A stretch of DNA of 64,000 bases from Rhizophagus clarus (Eukaryota > Glomeromycota > Glomeromycetes > Glomerales > Glomeraceae): NCBI GenBank assembly GCA_015698045.1, contig BLAL01000041.1, forward strand, positions 62,001 through 126,000, given 5' to 3'. A program made the position numbers and the translations under genes. The notes beneath the pieces are model-generated. The model saw only the letters and a program-made list of their open reading frames with translations. It did no database searches and was not told the DNA's origin. Below, piece by piece: positions 11,564-22,299 of the stretch (within the stretch, counting starts at the first letter, position 1; each line of letters opens with the position of its first letter).

Positions 11564-13273
11564 AAAAGAAGTGAATTTAATATAATTTTTCACATAAAAA
11601 TTAATTAAACAGCAATTATCAAATTTTATATACAAGAACTTTACTAATCACATAAATTGCATTTTCTAAATTTTTGATAAATATTGACAATCATACTATA
11701 TTTGAGTAAAAAGATGTGATTTTATAAATAAGATGTTTTAGATCAAATCTTCGCTCATATTTTTATTTAATATAACCAATCATCCCTCTTTTTATATTTT
11801 CGGAAGTACATAATTTTAGTAGGAAGGTATCATCAACTCCTTAGTTCTAGTCAAAATTGATAATAATTTGGCCAATTTTTCTTTAAATTCTTTAATGCAA
11901 AATTAAGTGGACGATGACCTCAAAGTTTTCCTTATTATACAAAATCTGATTGGCCAGAATATATATTATTATTTATATAGCAGTTCTCACAGTCGTGTCT
12001 GGATAATCCAACAGGGCGGACATCCTCGTATTGTCACATTATTGCCGATCATTTGCCGATTATTTATTAATCATTTATTCAATATTGTCACATTAAAAAA
12101 TTACTAATTAATTAATATAAGAAACTAAAATAATTTTTGATTTGACTATTATAAAGGTAAAATTATTTGAAATTAACTGAAATTACATTAATTCATGTAA
12201 ATTTTTATAATTAATGAATAATACAAAAATTCACAACTTACAATCTTAAAATATAATGATCAGATTTTAATAAATTATATATCATTAAATTGGTTTTAAT
12301 GAGAGGATTTGAATGGTTGTAAATTCATTATGATCAAATCAATATTGGTGAAGTTATTGCATTTTAAAATTAAATAATAATGTTATTTATATTAATGATT
12401 GCAAGTGTTTATTTAATGATAACTTCTGATTTATTTTATTTTATTTTTTTTTTTTTTTTGGTATTGAAGATAACTTCTGATTTATTAATTATTGATTCTT
12501 GAATATCTAAATAGTATACTGTAAAAGTTCCAAGTTTGGCCCAAAGTTCTATGGCCTGACCCAAAGCTTCTAAGTTGAATTAGCAGATAATCAGTATATG
12601 AAAATTTCAACCTAAAGCTAACTTTGAAATCATATTTTATTTTACTATAATACTTTTATATTTAATTATTGATAACAAATTTAAATATTAAATGAAATAA
12701 TTAAATATAATTTCTAGAACATTTGTGACTTATGATAAGGCTTCAAAGTTAATGTGAATATATATTATGATTGGCAAATGATCAATATATGATATAAAAT
12801 ATGTCTACCTTATTGGATAATCCTATGTAAAAAAGATCAGAGATGTAAACAAAGACAAGCAGATTAGATCAATTAATCTTAAGCAACTTTAACCAGATAT
12901 GAATAAAAAAATTCTAAAGTATTCTAATTATATTATCCATTTAAAGAAACTCTATATACCAGTTTATTATATTTAAAGGTAACTGTAAATTAACATCTTC
13001 TAAAATTTTATAATGTAATAAAAGTGTCTAAGTTGAATATGATAAGTAAACTGATCTTATAATAATAGTAAAAAAATTAATTTGGTAATATAAAAATCCT
13101 AGTAATATAGATTATCATTAACAAATTTAAAATAAAATTCTATTTAATTCTACAATATGAAATTTAAAAATAAATTCAAAAAATTTGCTACTAATCAAAA
13201 AAAAAAATTTGACTTTAATAAAATTTAACTTATATTTAAATAAAATTAAAATATTTAACTTTAATTAGTAATG
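11564..13273. other. AT-rich intergenic region
   Basis: Apart from a 33-nt retroposed stub at 12436-12468, nothing is recognisable. A short, slightly GC-richer interval at 11900-12060 is open for 66 codons on the plus strand but has no recognisable domain. The rest is A/T-rich with stops in all frames. The 3' untranslated region of the upstream gene must begin here. Confidence 0.5.
12436..12468 (-). mobile_element. Minimal poly(A) retroposition stub
   Basis: Thirty-three nucleotides, mostly T and ending GGTATTGAA, are bracketed by a perfect 18-nt direct repeat GATAACTTCTGATTTATT at 12418-12435 and 12469-12486. A T-run plus a few unique bases between target-site duplications is what an extremely 5'-truncated LINE insertion on the minus strand leaves behind. 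Confidence 0.75.
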
Positions 13274-13286
13274 ATTTATGATTAGC

Positions 13287-13411
13287 TGTTCATGGGTCAC
13301 ACTTAGCTAAGCTGGGGGGTTATTTAGATGTTGTATAAAATATTTGATTTCGAATATTTAACAATAAAAATAACACGACCTTGAATTAAAAAAAAAAAAA
13401 AAAAAAAAAAA
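13287..13411 (+). mobile_element. Short poly(A)-tailed retroposon
   Basis: A segment of about 100 nt ending in a long poly(A) run is flanked by the perfect 13-nt repeat ATTTATGATTAGC at 13274-13286 and 13412-13424. The body is GC-richer than its flanks, around CTAAGCTGGGGGG. It is too short to encode a protein. It could be a truncated LINE 3' end or a SINE; no internal RNA polymerase III box is clear. Confidence 0.75.
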
Positions 13412-13424
13412 ATTTATGATTAGC

Positions 13425-13808
13425 ATTCTAGCTATATCTTTAAGTTTTTCTTATATTTTTATTTTCATATTAATATAATTATACTATTATAATATAATTC
13501 AGTAATGACAAATAACTAGACTTTATTTAATCTCTAAATAATCTTTGAATAACCTAGTCATTTAAGCTATTTGTTATTTGAATTATTATAATTAATACTT
13601 TATAATTTAGGTTAAATTTATGATTCTAATCAGAATTATAAATTTATAATATTATATGAAAATTTTTATTTATAAAATATTAAATAGTTTTAAATGTAAT
13701 TACAACCTACCAAAAAATAAAATTTTATTTTTTTAAAAACTGTATATAGTAAAACAAATATTTTAATATATCAACATTTATAGAACAAAAGTTAATACCC
13801 ATCAAAGC
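13425..13808. other. AT-rich spacer
   Basis: Nothing supportable is seen here; the sequence is low-complexity A/T up to the pogo-like element. Confidence 0.5.
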
Positions 13809-14695
13809 TACTGTATAGTGCTGCATATAACACCTCCAGTATTATTCAAGAAATCCTGCTTAGATTATATAGTACCTGGGGAGGTGTTATGTGAAAAGAA
13901 GGGTACTATAACAGAAGGATATATTGAAAGGGAGGGTACTAATCATGTGTTAATATAATTTTAAAAAGTAATTAGTTTTTTAACAGTTTTTTAAAAAATT
14001 TAATTTAATAATAAAAATTTATTGCAATAAAGATCATTAAAATCAGATTTATCGTACTGTGTGATTGTTCTTAATCTTTTTTATCAGATGACCTGCAGGA
14101 ATTTAAAAAATGGTCATGAAATTCAATCACATCATGTTCTTATGGTATTTTCACAAATTTTTATTTTATTTATAAAATGGGTCATCTTCAAACAAATAAA
14201 AGAAGTAACTGCTCAATAATTACAGAGAAAAAAGAAGACACTGAAACGTATGTGAAAAAATTGCAATTATTATGTATTATAAAAATGGCCATAGTAAAAA
14301 TAAGACAGTAGTAAAGTTTAACATTTAAACAAACTAACTTCACAACTGAATATCTAAAAATCTCAGTTATTCAAAGTACAACTAGGTGTTAAACATTTAA
14401 ATACAGGAGTAAAACCAAAATACCTTACTTTAGAAACTGCTTTGCTTACTTGGGTAAAAGAAAAAAGAAAAAATTAAAATGCAGTTACATAAAGCATGAT
14501 TCAAATAAAAGCCAAAGCACTTGTACAATAATACTAATGGCAAGCTATATGTTTTGGAGTTGGTCTTTTGCTTTTAGTAATAAGTGACTAAATAGTTTTA
14601 TATGACAAAAAAATTTGAGTAATCATTACTGTACTACTATTACACAACATTTATCTGATGATTTAGTTGAAATACAACAAGAATTTTTATCATAT

Positions 14696-14850
14696 GGGAT
14701 CTTTGCAATAGAAAGGTACAAAACTCAAAAAAATTTTTAAATTTACTTTATATGCTAATTATATTTTTTATACTAAAATAAGTGTAAATTTAATATTAAT
14801 TAAATTTTTATTTTTTTTTGAGTTTCGTACCTTTCTATTGCAAAGACCCC
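14696..14850. mobile_element. 155-bp MITE inside the transposase
   Basis: Terminal inverted repeats of almost 40 bp begin GGGATCTTTGCAATAGAAAG on the left and GGGGTCTTTGCAATAGAAAG as the complement of the right end. The flanks share ATAT. The insertion splits the transposase frame between EFLSY and YRRIQYDY. It has no coding capacity. Confidence 0.75.
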
Positions 14851-14908
14851 ATATATCATATATAGACGTATTCAGTATGATTATCCTTTAGTATATATTG
14901 GTAATATA

Positions 14909-15597
14909 CAGTGGATAGCATAAATTAAGCACCATTTTCAAAGTTAATTTATGATATAAATTATAAATACCAGTATAATAAATTTATATTTATTTTAAAG
15001 ATGAGACTTAAAACAACATTTTAAAAGTATTTTTTTATTTAATTAATAATACAGTTTTGTAAAAATCACTTGGTTTATAAAAAAGTGAATTTTTAACTTT
15101 TTAACTAAGACAGATACAATAAAATAAATGCCAAAATCTGATTATTTGAGTCATAAATAGATTAAATTCCAAAAATCTTGAAAATTGAATCACTAGTTAT
15201 TAAGAAAATAAACTTTAAAAATCATGTAAATCATCAAAAAATATGAATTTTATAGTAAATTTTTGATTTTTTAATAATTTACGTGATTTTTAAAGTTTAT
15301 TTTCTTAATAACTAGTGATTCAATTTTCAAGATTTTTGGAATTTAACCTATTTATGACTCAAAGAATCAGATTCTGGCATTTATTTTATTGTATCTGTCT
15401 TAGTTAAAAAGTTAAAAATTCACTTTTTTATAAACTAAGTGATTTTTACAAAACTGTATTATTAATTAAATAAAAAAATACTTTTAAAATGTTGTTTTAA
15501 GTCTCATCTTTAAAATAAATATAAATTTATTATACGTATTTATAATTTATATTGTAAATTAACTTTGAAAATGGTGCTTAATTTATGCTGTCCACTG
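14909..15597. mobile_element. 689-bp fold-back Tc1/mariner-type element
   Basis: Both halves are near-perfect inverted copies of about 330 bp around a short A/T centre near 15240. The ends read CAGTGGATAGCATAAATTAA and, complemented from the right, CAGTGGACAGCATAAATTAA. TA flanks both ends (14907-14908 and 15598-15599). The element has no open frame. As RNA or single-stranded DNA it would fold into a very long hairpin. The high identity of the arms suggests a fairly young insertion compared with the decayed transposase around it. Confidence 0.9.
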
Positions 15598-17018
15598 TAA
15601 ATGAAATGTCAGTATTTTTTGATCTTTTTTCTAATACCACTATTGATGAATTAGGTGCACGATCAGTTAGCATCTGCACAACAGAACATGAAAAAGCTAA
15701 CTTTACAGTAGTTTTAATATATATAATAGATGGAACAAAACTCTTTTCACTTATAATTTTCAAACTTAAGAATGTTTCTTAAGAAAATTTTCCTTCAGAA
15801 GTAATTATTCATACAAATTAAAAGGAGTGGATGAATGAAAATAAGATGTTTTATTGAATTGAAAACATTTGGACTAAATGTGAAAGAATTTCTAATCCAC
15901 AGTCATTATTGATTTTAGATTCATTTTCTATCCACATAGTTGATTCTGTTAAAAGGTGTTTTAGTAAAAAAAATATCAATATTACTGTAATTCCTGAAAG
16001 ATTAACATCTTGCCTACAACCCTTAGATGTTTTAGTGAATAAATCATTTAAGACTAAGGTAATAATTATTACTCTGATCACTTTGATATTATCATTTAAT
16101 TTTTATTTTGCTTTTTGATTTCTAGTTATAATAAAAAAAAAATTATTAAAACTTGTTATTATTATTTTATAGATGCGATGAAACTATAATGAGTAGATGG
16201 CAGAAACTGTAAAAGAGTTAACACTAGCTAGTAATTTAAAAAAACCCTCTTATGAAACTGTAGCAAATTAGGTTAAAGATTTATGGAATGCAATTGATGT
16301 TGTTTTGATTTGTAAATCTTTTAAATACTGTGGTATCTCTAATAAGTATAATAGAACTGAAGATGACTGGATTTTTAACTATAACTGTCTTAGACAAGAA
16401 AATCAGCCAGAGGATGAAGTACAAATATCATCAAATGATGAATGTAATAATGAAGAAGATAAGGAAGAAAAAGACAGATGACGAATATGTTAGTGAGGAG
16501 AGGGAAATAAATAAGGAAACAGATGAAGAATATGTTGATGAAGAAGAGGAAACAGATGAGAAATATATTGATGAGGAAGGAGAAGGGAATGAAAAGGGAG
16601 AATACAAAGAAGAAAAGGATGGATGTGATAATGAATACTATGGCCACTATGATCAAAAAACAAATTACGTTAATGTATGAGATGATTAACAGGTGGCTTT
16701 GATTATGTAACAATGCTTATTAATCGTTAATAAAATCAGTTTTCAAAGTTTTTGTTTTTTACATTTATAAGTTAATTTATTTATTAAAGTTAATATGATA
16801 TTATTGTATTTAATTTGTTTATTATAATATATAAATGATTAATGCCAGGTATTTTGTAAAATCAATAATTGATTAATACCAGGTACTATATAAAATCAGT
16901 TCTTGATTAGTACCAGAGTACTTTTTAAAAATACTAAAATGTAAACTTGAGTAATATCCCAGTACTAATTAAGGGGGGTATTGTTCCAGAAGGGTACTAT
17001 ATGCAGCGCTGTACAGTA

Positions 17019-17545
17019 TTTAAAAAACTATTATGATAGAATTTAAATCCATTTTTAAAGCTACTATTTCTATCTTTCTTAAATAGCTTTTACAATACTT
17101 CTCATTATTTGCAAAGGGTGTGAGTAAAAAAGAATTTTAAGATTATATTTAAAGTCTCGTAGCATTAAAAATAGAAAAACTATACTTAGATGATAAAGCA
17201 AGTCACAAAGGATATACCATATAATTCTAAAATTAAATAACTATTTTTTGTACTTAATTTTAACTAAAGTGACTCTGATCAAAATCATCATAATGCAAGC
17301 TATGGTTGCTTATTTTTGAGAGTTATTTAATTTTGAAATTATTTGATAATAAAAACTTTTTTTACTTTCTCTATATAATAGCTTGCTTAGTATATGAACA
17401 TGCTGCAAATGTAATGACAATATTACAAGACACAATATTATAGAAATATAAAAAAAGTTTAGATAATGTACTAAATTCAGAAAAATGTCTATCAGATCAA
17501 TTTTAAATAAGCTAAATTATCTTTTTAACTTTTTTAGACTTGGCT
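17019..17545. other. AT-rich spacer between two DNA transposons
   Basis: No gene is seen. The interval separates the pogo-like element from the hAT-like element at 17554. The words around TTTTTTAGACTTGGCTGGTG at 17530-17549 recur, diverged, near 21105, 22020 and 22235. Confidence 0.45.
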
Positions 17546-17944
17546 GGTGGAATTAGAGATGCGCTCCAGTGAAATCTGTTCAATCTGTTATCTGATCTAA
17601 TCAAAAAATGGATTATTTAAATTAAGAATGAATAGATTGCAGATAATCCAGATGGATCTGTTGAATAATATCAGATTGATTAGATATTACACAGATGATT
17701 GGATTAATCAGATTGATCAAATAATCCAGTCTTTTTTATTGATTTTTTTTTAAAAAAAATATACGAATGACTAGATTGATCAGATTGATCAAATAATCTG
17801 GTCTTTTTATTGATTTTTTCATTAGATAAATTTTTTATTTAAGTCATCAATAAATTAATAAAAAATTTTATTATTATTAAAATAGAAAAATCTCTTCAAA
17901 TTGTAAAAAAAAAATTGAACAACATTCCTTAAATAAAATAACTA

Positions 17945-18627
17945 CCGTATATTACGGGCCACAGTACCCCCTTATGTATAGTACTTCCCTCAAAAAATTT
18001 ACTAGAATTTTAAAGTACCCGGGTACTTTACATAGAGAATTCCAATTTAAAGCTTAAAATTTTGTAAAATACTCAGGGTATAATATTAGGTTTATATATA
18101 ATGTATATTCCAGATATATAAAAACACTAGAACAGTCAGTTTTGGCATTTTTTTTGCATTTTTATATATATAAAAATGCCAGAACAATCAGTTTCAGCAT
18201 TTTTTTTACTTTATATATAAAAAATGCCAGAACAATCAGTTTTGGCATTTTTTTTTTGCATTTTTATATATATAAAAATGCCGGAACAATCAGTTTTGGC
18301 ATTTTTTTTACTTTACATATAAAAAATGCCAGAACAATCAGTTTTGGCATTTTTTTTTGCATTTTTATATACAGTATATAAAAATGCTAGAATAATCAGT
18401 TTCAGCGTTTTTTTTACTTTGCATATAAAAAACGCTTGAACAGTCAGTTTCGGCATTTCACTAATCTAATTAAACCTGGGTATTATACATGGCATGTATC
18501 CCGGATATTTTAAAAATCCTGTATCCCCCTTATGTATAGTATCCACCCATGTATAGTACCCTCAGGTACAGGCTAAAACCCCTAAAATTTGCAAGATACC
18601 CAGGGTACTGTGGCCTGTGATATACAG
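17945..18627. mobile_element. Tc1/mariner-type MITE nested in hAT-like element A
   Basis: The ends read CCGTATATTACGGGCCACAG and, complemented from the right, CTGTATATCACAGGCCACAG, each continuing into TACCC. TA flanks both sides (17943-17944 and 18628-18629). Inner sequence near both ends repeats CCCTTATGTATAGTA words. The centre is a hairpin-forming tandem repeat (18120-18470). Confidence 0.75.
18120..18470. repeat. Palindromic tandem repeat, about 60-bp units
   Basis: Units containing AACAATCAGTTTTGGCATTT, a T-run and then TATATATAAAAATGCC recur about six times. Each unit has an inverted GGCATTTTT/AAAAATGCC pair and so can fold into hairpins. An open frame running through it is only the repeat translated. 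Confidence 0.8.
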
Positions 18628-18639
18628 TAAATTTTTTTC

Positions 18640-20700
18640 AGTCCTCTTTTATCTCAATAATTAATTAAAATTAGAGAAAAATAACAAAAATCTTCTCCAT
18701 TTCTCCTTTACTTTGTTTTCAAAAGTCTGGTCATGTTTTTCATTTAGCAATCCTACAAAAAAAAAAAAAAAATAAATTAGTTACTTCTTAAATATAAAAA
18801 ATAATGAAAACATCTTTTCTGGTCCTCCCTTACCTTAATTGTCATCCTTTCCATCCAGTAACTCTACAAAAAAAGGAAAAAAATAAATTAATCAAATTCA
18901 TTGAAAAAAATAACGAAATCCTTTTTCCTTATCTTAATTTAAAAAGTCCAAATATGTTTTTTATCTGAAAGCCCTACAAAAAAGAAAAAAATAAATTAAA
19001 TTTATTAAAAAACATATGAAAAACCTTCTTCTGGTCCTTCTTTACCTTAACTTCAAAAATCTGGTCGTATTTTTCATCCAGTAACCCTATAGAAGAGAAA
19101 AAAACAAACAATTAAATTTATTAAAAAAAATAACAATTTTTTACCAACACTTCCCTACCTTATTTTCAGAAGTCTAGTCATGCTTTTTATCTGGCAACCT
19201 ATAATAAACAAAAAAAAAACTAACTAATTATTAAAGAAATAATGAACTCCCCTTCTCTGGCCCTCCATTACCTCAATTTCAAAAGCTCAGTCATATTTTT
19301 CGTCTGGCAACCTATAGTAAAGAAAAAAAAATAAAATAAATAAATTTACTAAGAAAAAATAATGAACTCTCCCCTCCTTACCTTTCCTACCCTCCCTTAC
19401 TTTATTTTCAAAATTCCAGTCATGTTTTTTGTCTAGCAACCTATAATAAACAAAAAAAAAATAAACTAATCATTAAAGAAATAATGAACTCCTCTTCTCC
19501 GGCCCTCTTTTATCTCATTTTCAAAACTCTAATCATGCTTTTCATATAGTAACCTATCTTAAACAAAAAAAACAAACTAATTATTAAAAAAATAATGAAC
19601 TTCTCTTCTCCAATACTCCCTTATCTCAATTTCAAAAGTCTGGTCATACTTTTCATTTGGTAACCTATAGTGAAGAAAAAAAAATAAAATAAATAAATTT
19701 TAATAAGAAAAAATAACAAACTCTTCCCTCCCTACCTTCTCTTACCTTATTTTCAAAAGTCTGGTTATGTTTTTTGTCTGGCAACCTATAATAAACAAAA
19801 AAAACAAACTAATTATTAAAAAAATAATGAACTTTTCTTCTCCAACACTCCCTTACCTCAATTTCAAAAGTCTGATCATGCTTTTCGTTTGGTAATTTAT
19901 AGAAAGAAAAAAAAAATAAAATAAATAAATTTAATAAGAAAAAATAACAAATTCCCCTTCCTCCCTACCCTTCCTTACCTCATTTTCAAAAGTCTGGTCA
20001 TGCTTTTTGTCTGGCAACCTATAATAAACAAAAAAAATAAACTAATTATCAAAGAAATAATGAACTCCCCTTCTCTGACCTTTCTTTACTTCATTTTCAA
20101 AACTCTGGTCATGCTTTTTGTCTGGCAACCTATAATAAACATAAAAAAATAAACTAATTTTTAAAGAAATAATGAACTCCTTTTCTCTGGTCCTCCCTTA
20201 TCTTATTTTCAAAACTCCAGTTGTGCTTTTTATCTGACAACCTATAATAAATAAAAAAAAACAAATTATTAAAGAAATAATGAACTTCCCTTTTTTAGCC
20301 CTCCCTTACCTCATTTTTAAAACTCTGATCATGCTTTTTGTCTGGCAACCTATAATAAACAAAAAAAAAAATAATTATTAAAAAAATAATGAACTTCCCC
20401 TTCTCTGAACCTCTCTTACCTCAATTCCAAAAGCTCGGTCATGCTTTTCGTCTAGCAACCTATAGTAAAGAAAAAAAAAATAAAATAAATAAATTTACTA
20501 AGAAAAAATAACAAACTCCTCCCCTCCCTATTCTCCCTTACTTCATTTTCAAAAGTCTGGTCATACTTTTTGTCTGGCAACCTATAATAAACAAAAAAAA
20601 AAATAAATTAATTATTAAAAAAATAATGAGCTTTTCTTCTCCAACCCTTCCTTACCTCAATTCTAAAAGCCTAATCGTGCTTTTTGTCTGGCAATTTTAC
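18640..20700 (-). repeat. Mini-exon-like tandem array 1 (about 18 units)
   Basis: Units recur every 110-125 nt. On the minus strand a typical unit is a T-rich spacer ending TTTATTATAG, a block of about 40 nt starting GTTGCCAGACAAAAAGCATG and ending GAAAATGAG, then GTAAGGGAGG. The block is therefore bounded by a 3' splice-acceptor-like AG and a GTAAG donor-like site, and the spacer has the size of introns in the genuine genes here. By eye about three quarters of the units keep GT; the rest read ATAAG. Blocks translate as LPDKKHDQTFENE-like peptides, some with stops. Most blocks are 40-41 nt, not a multiple of three, so simple in-frame chaining fails. Confidence 0.75.
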
Positions 20701-21070
20701 ATAAATGAAAAAAAAACAAATTAGTTGCATTCCATAAAAAAGAAAAAAGAGATCATCAGATGACTTGTACTATCTAATAATCTAATTTGTTATTACAGAA
20801 TGAAATAAAAAAAAATTTTTTTATCAAAAAAATTTTTTTTTTTGATGAATTAAATATATAAAATTGAATAAATCGAACAGATATCTGTTAAACCATCCAA
20901 TTAATTTGGTCAATCTGGTGATACAAAATAATTCATCAGATGAACAGATATCTGTTGATCCATCTGATTAATTCTATTATACAATTCAGTCAATTTGAAT
21001 CTGGTCAATTTTCAGATGGATGATCAGATATCCAGATTAACAGATTTCAGAGCATACCTCTAGGTAGAAT

Positions 21071-22289
21071 GACAGATGATTAATTCTAAGTTTCCTTTTT
21101 TTTATTTTTTTTAGCTTTTTTAGGTTTGGCTAGTGACATATTAATGATTGTTGCGGTACTTTGAAGACTATTTTTATTTTAAATTTGATCATTATAATCA
21201 TTATATAATTTTAAAAATTAATAAATGTATTAATTAAAATATTTAATATTTTAATTTTATTTATATAATTAATTAATTAAATATGTCAATTAAAATATAT
21301 AATAATTAGTATTTCAAATGGATCAGCAATTCAGGTAATCCATTAAGTTGATCTAATTGACCTGTTTTAATCAAAGTTAGAAAGAAAATATCAATACTAA
21401 ATGATTGTAAAAAAAACATTTTGGAAAAAATATTAAACTCTACATTTTAACATTTTTTTTAAATTAACCACTCTAAAAATATTTTTTAAATTAAACATTT
21501 GAAAAAAATATTTTTTTTTAATTTAACGCTTAAAAAATAACATTTTATGTAAAAATTAAAGTTTTTTTAATCAAACACTTCAAAAAAAATGTTTAAAACT
21601 ATTAAATACTTTAGAAAAAAAATATGTTTTTTAAATTAAATGCTCAAAAAAAATGTAATTTAGCATTTTTTAATTAAATACTTTTAAAAAATATTAAAGC
21701 TGTATTTTTTAATTAAATACTTTAAAAAAAATATTTTTTTAAATTAAATGCTTAAAAAAAATGTAATTTAGCGTTTTTTAGATCAAGTGTTTAAAAAAAA
21801 ATTATGTCATCTTTTTTTAATTAAATGCGTTATTTTAAATTAAATTCTTAAATTTAATAAAACTATTAATCTAATTTTTAATTTTGCCATAATAATAATA
21901 ACATTATAATAGACAAAATTATTTCAGATTAAATAGATCAGGTCAGGTCAGACAGGTTACCCAACCTGATTTGATCTGTTTAGAATACTAGATATACTAG
22001 ATGACTAATATCTTTTTCTATTTAGCTTTTTTAGATTTGGTTATAACGCATTAATAACTACTATCAGATAAATAATTAGAAGTTTTGACTACTGCAATAT
22101 ATCATGACTAATTATTTTTTTTAGTTTTTTTTTAGATTTGATCATTATATACTAATTAAATATATTAATTAAAATATATAAATATTCTGATTTTTATTCA
22201 CAAAAAATAATTTTTTTAATTTTGGCTTTATTTTTTCTAGTTCTTTTAAATTTAACTAGTGATGCATTAACAGATAACTAATTGGAAAT
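21071..22289. repeat. Low-complexity repeat region between elements
   Basis: No gene is visible. The interval 21370-21870 is a degenerate tandem repeat built on AAATTAAATGCTTAAAAAAA and TGTAATTTAGC words. Diverged copies of a unit starting TTTTTTAGGTTTGGCTAGTG appear near 21105, 22020, 22130 and 22235, so this may be an older dispersed array. Confidence 0.5.
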
Positions 22290-22299
22290 TTTATTTAGT

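Larger units (their letters stand above)
14050..16680 (+). pseudogene. Pogo/Tigger-type transposase (DDE_1), interrupted
   Basis: Recognisable pieces of a CENP-B/pogo-class transposase occur in order. Around 14150-14500 there is a helix-turn-helix region with many stops. YRRIQYDYPLVYIGN lies at about 14860-14905. After the fold-back element comes NEMSVFFDLFSNTTIDELGA (from 15600). LLILDSFSIHIVD at about 15905 carries the second catalytic aspartates, and LTSCLQPLDVLVNKSFK at about 16003 matches the conserved end of the DDE_1 core. An acidic tail follows at 16400-16680, rich in Glu/Asp and with a frameshift near 16480. Two MITE insertions and numerous stops make it non-functional. The first catalytic motif, normally GNMDE, reads GN-x-NE at the insertion site. 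Confidence 0.75.
13811..17016 (+). mobile_element. Pogo/Tigger-like DNA transposon, with nested insertions
   Basis: The ends are inverted repeats: left CTGTATAGTGCTGCATATA, right complement CTGTACAGCGCTGCATATA, differing at two of 19 positions. TA dinucleotides flank both ends (13809-13810 and 17017-17018), the usual Tc1/mariner target duplication. Inner sequences near both ends share GGGTACTAT and related words. The interior holds a decayed pogo-type transposase read left to right. Two smaller elements, at 14696-14850 and 14909-15597, are inserted in it. The original element would have been about 2.4 kb. Confidence 0.8.
17554..21062. mobile_element. Non-autonomous hAT-like element A
   Basis: The element begins TAGAGATGCGCTCC and ends with the complement of TAGAGGTATGCTCT, matching the TAGAG/CAGNG style of hAT termini. 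Flanking octamers GGTGGAAT (17546-17553) and GGTAGAAT (21063-21070) agree at 7 of 8 positions, as expected for an 8-bp hAT target duplication. Subterminal zones on both sides are packed with GATCAGATTGATCA-like words, probable transposase-binding repeats. No transposase is present. The interior consists of a nested TA-flanked element (17945-18627) and a long array of units about 115 nt long (18640-20700). A sister element lies at 53665-55933. Confidence 0.8.

Noticed and set aside
16390-16713. Hydrophobic 107-codon minus-strand frame resembling a membrane protein
   Set aside because: Antisense of the Glu/Asp-rich tail of the pogo-type transposase; GAA/GAT codons read as Phe/Ile on the other strand.
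18142-18381. 79-codon plus-strand frame (YIKNARTISF repeats)
   Set aside because: It is the translation of a hairpin tandem repeat inside a MITE, with no independent coding evidence.
21370-21870. A fourth mini-exon array
   Set aside because: The repeat words lack paired AG and GT edges and have an irregular, shorter period. Treated as low-complexity repeat.
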